From positions 1 to 64,000 of the forward strand of contig JAZDSV010000015.1 in assembly GCA_036784855.1 (NCBI GenBank): DNA of 64,000 bases, written 5' to 3'. Of this stretch, positions 57,036-64,000 are shown one piece after another. The notes beneath the pieces are model-generated. The model did not search any database and was not told where the DNA came from. It saw only the letters and a list, made by a program, of their open reading frames with translations. This DNA is from Aphelidium insulamus (Eukaryota; Aphelidiomycota; Aphelidea; Aphelidiaceae). Each line of letters begins with the position of its first letter. Position 1 is the first letter of the stretch. The translations under genes were made by a program, and so were the position numbers.

Positions 57036-57618
57036 TTATACATATCGCCCAGTTTCTACTATAAGTGAATATATGTATAACCGTGGTGCAGTAATGAACT
57101 GGACACAACTATATCCACAGCTAGCAGCAATAAATGCTCGAATATCGATACTGATATTGCATAGGTCATTACTCCATTCCTTGATGTGCGTCTTGTCGTA
57201 CCCACTAATGCTGAACTTGTTGCTGTATATGGTCCCACCTCGGTAATGCGTTATGTATTTACTGCTTTTTCCGCAGTACATCACAATTCCCAAGATCATT
57301 TCTTGGCTCTTGTACAGCTCGTAAATTTCCGTCTCGTCATTCCATTGAGAACAACCATATCCTTCATGTGCGGTACCATGCCCGTGCAGCTTGAAAATGG
57401 GCCGCCGTTGTGTTGAGGAACTTTTCTACTACAGACGACTCTGTTCGATGTGATTTCAAAGAAGTGAACATTGTTGAACTTGACAAACGCGTGGCACTGT
57501 CCTTCGTAGCTGTCCACATCGCTGGGAAGGTCAATCCAGCGGCCAGTAGGCACCGTTCGGTTGTCAGTAACGCAGTGGCGGTCAAACAGAAGGCTGCCAC
57601 CAATACAAGAATCATCAT
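57036..57618 (-). pseudogene. Decayed small secreted protein gene
   Basis: A signal peptide (MMILVLVAAFCLTATALL, from 57618) is followed by protein-like stretches in other frames: TGRWIDLPSDVDSYEGQC, AFVKFNNVHFFEITSNRVVC and EIYELYKSQEMILGIVMYCG. The cysteine spacing and beta-like pattern suggest one extracellular domain, but the frame changes more than once and I find no introns that explain it. Family unknown. Confidence 0.42.
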
Positions 57619-57937
57619 TGTGACTAGTGTTGTCGAAATCAAATTGCAACTGTGCTTTTTATGTGTGAAAGTATTGGTTACAAACCAATCGTCATTGTTT
57701 TTGTGTAGGCGCACAACAATTTTAGCCAATGGTGGTATTTGGCCTAGTGACACAAAGTTGTGAATAATTAATGTTCATCATGAATTAAGTGATGCTGTAG
57801 AGGAGTCTGTGTGGAGTAATGGTGGTATAACCAAACATGACTGAACGCTGAACTGATGCGCAATTATGTCCATTCCTGTAACTAACGCAATGAACATTGC
57901 GCAACCTTAACCTACGTACTAATACAACTGTTGAATA
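57619..57937. other. Divergent intergenic region
   Basis: About 320 bp between the decayed secreted gene and EIF3L; should hold the EIF3L promoter. No gene recognised. Confidence 0.4.
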
Positions 57938-59929
57938 ATGGCCGAGAGCAAGGAAGAGGCCGCCGTGGCATTCGACGACGCGGTTGATGAGGTGGCGTCC
58001 GACGTGGAGCTGCGCGTCCCCGTGAACCAGAGCCATGCCGAGTTTGACATCAAGGACGGCGGTGCGCCTGGCGATGAATGTACGTGTATGGTGTGAGTGT
58101 GGTGTTAGTGGGTGCCTTAAACCCATCCTGACTTGTTCTTCCACAGACACGGCCGATGGGGGTAACGCGCGCGGTGCCGGCGCGCGAAAAGGAGCGGCGG
58201 GTGTGCCACTGGCCGTCGCCAAGTTTGTGGTATACTTGCAGCGGCAGGTGCGCGACAAGAATGTGCGCGAGGTGCAGTCGCTGTACGACACCTCCTTCAA
58301 CCGCCTCACGGACAAATACTACCCTAAATCGGCGTGGCCCAGCGCCGCTGCCATCGAGCCGCTGCTGGATGAAGGTGTGCATTGAACATGTTGCAAGCCT
58401 ACATCACGTCTCACTGATCATAAAGATACGGACGGCGTGTTCATGGTGCTGTACCGCGAGCTCTACTATCGCCACGTGTACAGCAAGCTGGTGCCGACCG
58501 TCGAGCAGCGTATCGAGTCGTTCGAGAACTATTGCAACCTGTTCAACTACCTGCTGGACACAGAGGAGGACGGCCCGGTTGACCTGGAACTGCCCAACCA
58601 GTGGCTCTGGGACATTATCGACGAGTTCCTGTACCAGTTCGAGTCGTTCTGTCGGTTTCGGTCACGCGTGCGCCCCGATGATGCGGCCACCTTGGCTCAG
58701 CTGGAGGGCGCTGCCTCAGATCTCTGGAACGTGGAGGTGGTGCTGGACTATTTGGAACAGCTGGCCGCCATCAGTCAGATCAGAGAGTGAGTGGTAGTTG
58801 GGGATAGACATGCTTATGCTCACCGATATTCAGAGAATCCCCTAGTGGACCGTGTGCCGGAAAGCCTACGTACCGCATGCTTGGCTACTTTAGCGTCATC
58901 GGCTCCATGCGCATCTACTGCTCGCTGGGAGACTTTTATCTCACGCTGAAGGCCATGGACGGCGTCGAGTTGAACAGAAAGGTTAGATAACTTGCATGCA
59001 ATGCATGTAGTATCAGACACTAATGCAATGGCAGGGAGTGTTTTCTCGCGTAACCGCGTGCTACGTGTCTGCCTACTACCATCTGGGGTACGCGTATGCC
59101 ATGTGCGGTCGGTACGCCGACGCCATCAAGACCTACGCGCACATTCTGCTCTACATCACGCGCACCAAGCAGTATCACACGCGCAGCTACCAGTACGATC
59201 AGGTGGTGAAGAAGAGCGACCAGATGTATGCCATGGTGGCAATGTGCGTCACGCTGAGCCCCACTCGCGTCGACGAACAAGTGCACACGGCTCTGCGTGA
59301 AAAGTATGGCGACCAGCTCAACCGCATGCAGCGACAGTACGTATTGTACGGGTCATTATACTTTCACAATGGTGACCATCACGTACAGAGAAGAGGGCCG
59401 GCTGGCAGTGTTTGAAGAGCTATTCGCGTTTGCCAGTCCCCGGTTTCTGGACGTGGCTGGTGCGACACCAGACTCTACGGCACGCCATGTGACAGGCATA
59501 TTCGTGGCACAGGTCAAGAACCGGCTCAACACGCCCATCGTGCGCTCCTACCTCAAGCTGTACCAGACGCTGTCCATGTCCAAGCTGGCCGCGCTGCTTG
59601 ACCTCCCGGCGGGAGATGTGAACGCAGTCAAGCGCGAACTATTGTGCTACAAGAACAACACATACCAGAAACGCCATGTGGACAGCGGGGCAGCTGGTAG
59701 TGGTGGTCAGTATGCGGGCGGTAGCGGCACTGCTGGCTGGGCGGCGGACGGCGAGTTTGCAGCGGACGGCGATCTGGACTTTTACGTGGACGGGCCGGCG
59801 GAGATGGTGCATGTGGCCGAGCGCAAGATAGGCCGCCGATTCGGCGACTATTTCATCCGACGCATCGGCAAACTGGAGGAGTCGGTGAGGGGGCTGAATG
59901 CACTCTACACCTCCGCCGTTCAGACCTGA
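57938..59929 (+). CDS. EIF3L: Translation initiation factor eIF3 subunit L
   Basis: eIF3L is a non-core subunit of eIF3 on the 40S ribosome. Six or seven exons. The start MAESKEEAAVAFDDAVDEVA is acidic as usual. Conserved blocks in order: VAKFVVYLQRQVRDKNVREV, QSLYDTSFNRLTDKYYPKSA, ELYYRHVYSKLVPTVEQRIE, SFENYCNLFNYLL, LPNQWLWDIIDEFLYQFESF, YRMLGYFSVIGSMRIYCSLG, DFYLTLKAMDGVELNRK, YYHLGYAYAMCGRYADAIKT, SDQMYAMVAMCVTLSPTRVD, and the PCI region NRLNTPIVRSYLKLYQTLSM with SKLAALLDLP. The C-terminus shows FGDYFIRRIGKLEESVRGL. A Gly/Ala-rich insert of about 30 residues interrupts the PCI/winged-helix region (near 59680-59770). Confidence 0.95.
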
Positions 59930-60052
59930 TGCGCAGGACTATCTGCTCGACGTACCAGAGATAAATACACTATTGGCTATCTCGCAGCACAATTTCTATA
60001 TTAGCTGTTTTTACCGCGGATCAGTGCCGGCCAATAGCAGCAATTCGCCATA

Positions 60053-60690
60053 ATGGAACAGCAGCAGATTCCCATTGAGCAGCTGCCGCCGCAACAGCTG
60101 CACGCGATCAAGCAACAGCTGGACGAGGAGCTGCAGCAGCTCTCACTGGCATTCCAACAGCTGCAGCAGGCACAGGAAAAGTATGGTGTCGCCAAGCAGT
60201 CTCTGGCGTCCATGAAGGACGGTGCGTCCATAGTCGGCTGCATATTGATCAGTTAATCGGATGTGTGCGCGCAGGAGTCAGCACGCTGGTGCCTATAACC
60301 GGGTCACTATACGTCAAGGGCGAGCTGACCGGCACCAGCAAGGTGATGGTGGACATTGGCACGGGGTACTTTGCAGAGCAGGCACGTTATTGTCGCCGCT
60401 ACATATGCCGTGATAACATGACACGCGCACTAGACGCTGGCAGAGGCGACCGACTACTACAAAAGGAAAGTTGACTTTATCAAATCGCAGCTGGACGCGC
60501 TGCAAAAGACTCTGGCCTCCAAGCAGCAGACGCGTCAAGGTTAGTTTAATCGGCATACAGTGCACACAGTGTGAACATTAATGCTTTATGATGTAATACC
60601 ATTGCAGCCGTCGACGAGATACTGCAAATGAAGATTGCGTACATGAAGCAGCAGCAGCAACAGCAACAGCAGCAGAGCTCGACTGCTTAA
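60053..60690 (+). CDS. PFDN5: Prefoldin subunit 5
   Basis: An alpha-type prefoldin subunit; prefoldin hands unfolded actin and tubulin to the CCT chaperonin. Four exons. The start MEQQQIPIEQLPPQQLHAIK begins the first helix (LDEELQQLSLAFQQLQQAQE). The beta hairpin reads VPITGSLYVKGELTGTSKVM and VDIGTGYFAEQ, the signature 'VPLTxSLYVPG..VLVDIGTGYYVEK'. The second helix reads DYYKRKVDFIKSQLDALQKT. The C-terminus is Gln-rich ([15 protein letters not shown]). The start lies 123 bp from the EIF3L stop. Confidence 0.94.
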
Positions 60691-60782
60691 TGCATTCCGA
60701 ATCACCGAAATAGGGCGCAGGGGCAAATCGGGCGGATAAAAGAATTTCTATTTTTATTCTTTGAACTCTCAAAGCTTTTGGA

Positions 60783-62040
60783 ATGAACTGGCAGATTTGT
60801 TTACTTCTGCTACCTATATTAGTTTGTTCTCTGCTCGCAGAGGCCGCAGCGCCTAGACACAATATCAAGCCTACCCGCACTTACTGGTTTGTTGGGCGCG
60901 GCCCGGAGGATTGCGAAAGATCCTGCGCCAAGGTACAAGGACATGCGATCGACGCGATGGAAAGCGGCAAAATCGGCCTTGTTGCATTTAATTTCGTATA
61001 TGTTCGGTATCGAATTACGCAAACGCGAGGAGTTATCGATTTTTGTCTGAAGAACAAAGTCTACTACAATTCGAAGGGTAACAATGATATAATGCACGGT
61101 ATTAAAAGTACATGCAGTCGGAAAAAGTGTGGCAACGCCGCAAACATAAGCGATAATGGGGGTATGGTTGGAGCAAAGGAACACAACTGGTTTCTTCTTA
61201 AACACGTGCTGCCTAATATTCGCAACTTGCGCGCGTCAGCATTTGGCGGAACAGCTTGAATCTTGGTTAAAAGTACGAGTTCCTGCGGATATACTTACAA
61301 GAATCAAAGCGGTTCGTACTGATGAATTTCGGCATGATACTCTTTCCCATCTGGCGTACATTTTTATATCATACGACATATCATGTGTGAACCAGGTTAT
61401 TCTGGCCCGGGATGCTTGGTCTCAGCGACACAATGTTGCACACGCAGCCGAAGACAGGGCGCGAAATGAAGCTGCCCGTGACTTGAATTGTTGCCTGGTG
61501 CCTGAACCCTTGAAAGATGAGCCCATCAGCTCAGATGAGCAACTAGCTGACGAGGGCACTCGCACTGATGACGGCGATGGTGATAATCAGTCATCACCAC
61601 AACCAGTGGCCCCGAAATTTCTACGCCCCATTGCTCATGAAACGTATTTTGTATACCGAAACACGCCGGCCAGCATTTCCTTCAACCTGCTATCATCGCT
61701 GCCTCGGGTTGACACCGATGACAAACCGATTATGGTTGGATTGTTTCGCCTTGGAAAGTTCTGGAAGAAGCACATTAAATCCATCGTGTTGACGGGCGGT
61801 GAGCAGCAACTCGATCTATCGCCACATGATGTGAAGAAAGTCAAAACAGGAGGTTATGTTTTTCAGGTATACAAGCCGCGAATTAGGCAGCCGAGAATAT
61901 TTCGCAAAGTCCTGGCAACGTCTCCAAAGTTTTACATCTTTAGCGGTACGTTGGCGTGCATTTATTTTCATTCAGTAATATAACTCTCAAATTGAATTGT
62001 AGAACCGGCCAAGAGCGACGCGGGTGAAGGAAAGCAATGA
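60783..62040 (+). CDS. Secreted tandem-family protein, copy 1
   Basis: Signal peptide MNWQICLLLLPILVCSLLAE (start 60783), then AAAPRHNIKPTRTYW. The family N-terminal motif is PEDCERSCAKVQGHAIDAME, followed by SGKIGLVAFNFVYVRYR. A helical middle (LESWLKVRVPADILTRIKAV) and a conserved LNCCLVP precede an acidic linker. The C-terminal beta-rich region reads AHETYFVYRN, PIMVGLFRLGKFWKKHIKSI, GGYVFQVYKPR and LATSPKFYIF. A phase-1 intron (about 61946-62009) leads to a short last exon ending at 62040. Near 61240 the coding similarity changes frame with no convincing intron, so this copy may be damaged. The C-terminal part resembles Kre9/Knh1-type cell-wall domains in strand order only. Confidence 0.65.
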
Positions 62041-62112
62041 GAGGAGTCACTGATGCGGTCACTGTGCCTAGACAACAAAAAACGCAACAAAATAATAAAG
62101 TCAGCAGTCAAA

Positions 62113-63310
62113 ATGCACGCGATCTCGCTGCTGCTGATGTGGTGCCTTGCGGCGATTCTCGCTGTGGAGGCACCACCACCTCGGCACCGCGTGCAGCCCA
62201 TGAACACGTATGGGATCGGCTCGCAAGACTGCGAGAAATCATGCGCCAGAGTTGAAGGACACGCGATTGACGCGTTGGCTGAAGGACGCTTGGGCAAGAT
62301 GGTGTTCAACTACATGCTGGTGCGGTACCGAGCGGCTGATGCGCGTGGCCTGTTCAGATTCTGCCTGGACCATCCACTGTGGGCCAATCTGAATGCGAAC
62401 GACGAGCATGCCGCCGACAATGACCAAGAGATCCGTGATGTGAGCGAGGCCGAGAAGGAACCAGGATGCTGCGGTACCGGCTGCGAGATCTTTCTTGCAC
62501 GTCAAATTATACCAAAGGCAAGAATATGCAACGCGCTCACCGACATGGAGTACCGGCTGGAACTGTGGCTTGCGGATCGACTGCCCGCCAACATACTAGA
62601 CCGCATCAAGGCTCTTGAAGATCTCAGCACCCATACAATCAGGGAAGCAGCACTTATCATGACTGAAATGGGCGACTATCAAGCTTATATGGATATTTAC
62701 GACATTAGCAATAAGCTCCGTTACGCTCCAATGACCGCGGCAGAGTGGACCAGGTTCTTGGCTGGAAAGTCTTTCAATTGCTGTCTGATTCCACACCGCG
62801 AGCATGTCGACAAAATAGCTGATGAGCGTACAGAAGAGAACGACAGGCCCGAAGATACCGCCACGCACTCTCAAGAGGCCAGCGCACCTGCTGCGCACAC
62901 ACCAGCGGCCAAGTTTGTGGTCCCGCGTGCTCATGAAACATATTTCGTTCAGCCTGGTGACACATTTGAACTGCCAGTACATCTTGATGAAGGCAGCTTG
63001 CCACTACACTTTCACGGCGGCCGTCCGTACAAGATTGGTCTGTTCCGCGTTGGCACGCTGTGGCACAAGCACATCAAGTCTGTGGATGGAGGCGCAGAGG
63101 GACCGCAAACCATCACGCTCTCACCAAAAGACACGCAAAAGATTACGACGGGAAATTACATCTTGCAAGCGTATCGCCCACGACTCTGGCACTGGAGAAT
63201 ATTTCGCATAGTGCTGACCACCTCGCCGAAATTCTTTCTTGTCCGCGGTATGAACTAGTGTATGAGCTTAGATGTCTGCGTGCTGACACTACTGCATAGC
63301 GGTCGTGTAG
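62113..63310 (+). CDS. Secreted tandem-family protein, copy 2
   Basis: Signal peptide MHAISLLLMWCLAAILAVEA (start 62113), then PPPRHRVQPMNTYG. Motif SQDCEKSCARVEGHAIDALA, then RLGKMVFNYMLVRYRAADAR and FRFCLDH. The middle has CCGTGCEIFLARQ, LELWLADRLPANILDRIKAL and SFNCCLIPHRE. The C-terminal region has AHETYFVQPGDTFELPVHLD, PYKIGLFRVGTLWHKHIKSV, TGNYILQAYRPR and TTSPKFFLVR. A stop occurs at 63258, but a GT-AG intron of 53 nt at 63250-63302, in the same phase as in copy 1, would give an end at 63310. About 385-400 residues, intact. Lies 72 bp after copy 1. Confidence 0.75.
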
Positions 63311-63515
63311 CTAAGTAGAGTAGTACTCGTCAATGCTAACACTACACAACTCTCACTCAGTCTACACACAATAAATATACATGAATACTCTTGACTGTGT
63401 TTAATGCAATACAGCCATGAATTTAATAAGCGTCGTTGACGCTGATTCGCCCATTTAATCAGGCGTCGAAGAAACCCCTGGCGGAAAAGGAACGGAAAAA
63501 CAAAAATATACAAAC

Positions 63516-64000
63516 ATGAAGGCGCTTTGCGTGACGCTGTTCTGCCTGCTGCCGTGGTCGGTGGTGAACGCGGATCCTCCACGCAACCATGTCGAACCTG
63601 GGAATGCGTACCGGCTCATTGGCCGGCGACCCGAAGAGTGCGAACGCTCTTGCGCCAAAGTGCTCGGCCACGCGCTGGACGCGCTCGAGTCTGGCAATGC
63701 CGGCCTGGTGGCGTTCAGCTACGTGCAGGTAAAGTATCGCGAGGCAATATCACGCGGAATCGTGGCCGCTCCTATCTTCCTGGCTGTGGTTCCCAACATG
63801 GTCATCACCAGGCGGTACCACGAAATGTGTGCGCAACTGGGGGCCTGGCTGCGCAACAATGAACCCGAAAACGTAGTTGCTGAGATCGACAGCCTGCCCA
63901 TGTTCAGCAAGGACACTGTGCACAAGTTAACGACGATATTCCACCGCGAGAAGGACATAAAGAGCTATCACGCAGTATTTAAATTGTGGGAATCATTTCG
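63516..64000 (+). CDS. Secreted tandem-family protein, copy 3 (runs off the window)
   Basis: Start at 63516 with signal peptide MKALCVTLFCLLPWSVVNAD, then PPRNHVEPGNAYRL. Motif PEECERSCAKVLGHALDALE, then SGNAGLVAFSYVQVKYREAI. The frame is open to the last base of the window. Relative to copies 1 and 2 it lacks the central Cys-rich segment and goes directly to a helical part (MCAQLGAWLRNNEPENVVAE, DTVHKLTTIFHREKDIKSYH). The C-terminal region would lie to the right. Its length so far is about 161 residues. Confidence 0.74.
   Translation, partial: MKALCVTLFCLLPWSVVNADPPRNHVEPGNAYRLIGRRPEECERSCAKVLGHALDALESGNAGLVAFSYVQVKYREAISRGIVAAPIFLAVVPNMVITRRYHEMCAQLGAWLRNNEPENVVAEIDSLPMFSKDTVHKLTTIFHREKDIKSYHAVFKLWESF

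Noticed and set aside
1-64000. CRISPR arrays, rRNA genes, operons with ribosome-binding sites
   Set aside because: None seen; the window is eukaryotic with spliceosomal introns.

Overview
This is eukaryotic nuclear DNA: compact, gene-dense, mixed-strand, with many very short GT-AG introns (mostly about 32-80 nt), close gene spacing and no operons. Recognisable proteins fit a unicellular opisthokont. Fungal/animal shared factors are present (ADA2, SDS3, FCP1, VTS1/Smaug, a Sfp1/JAZF1-type zinc finger), together with genes better known from animals and their kin (RUN+FYVE RUFY, an augmin HAUS3-like and a SKA2-like protein, PNUTS, ALADIN). An early-diverging fungus or a unicellular holozoan are both possible; I cannot name the species.

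Layout. 1-6.1 kb is an accessory zone: a decayed Fanzor (TnpB-like) nuclease, an imperfect palindrome, a nuclease-like gene split by a tRNA-derived SINE with clear target-site duplication, a pair of small secreted-protein paralogs (one apparently broken) and a LINE 3' fragment. 6.1-24 kb is a housekeeping block: ALADIN nucleoporin, ADA2, an atypical Rho-family GTPase, an unknown gene, a zinc-finger regulator, SDS3, SARNP/Tho1, FCP1 and V-ATPase subunit C. 24-35 kb: a secreted protein, PIG-F, a large propeller/polytopic membrane protein, an unknown His/Ser-rich protein, a PPR-like protein, ribokinase and SKA2-like. 35-52 kb: PNUTS, VTS1, glucosidase II beta (with a 661-nt microsatellite intron), HAUS3-like, RUFY-like, a secreted protein and an ARM-repeat protein. 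52-64 kb: a small unknown gene, two lineage-specific secreted proteins, mitochondrial carrier SLC25A38/Hem25, a decayed secreted protein, eIF3 subunit L, prefoldin 5, and a tandem array of at least three secreted paralogs that runs off the right edge.

Functional themes. The conserved genes cover transcription and chromatin (ADA2, SDS3, FCP1, PNUTS), mRNA export and control (ALADIN, SARNP, VTS1), translation and folding (eIF3L, PFDN5), ER/secretory work (PIG-F, glucosidase II beta, V-ATPase C, RUFY) and spindle function (HAUS3-like, SKA2-like). Between them lie roughly ten genes with signal peptides and no recognised family. The most interesting is the tandem family at 60.8-64 kb, which shares a Cys-x3-Cys / Gly-His-Ala motif after the signal peptide and a C-terminal beta-rich region. 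Exon boundaries were placed by eye and are provisional.
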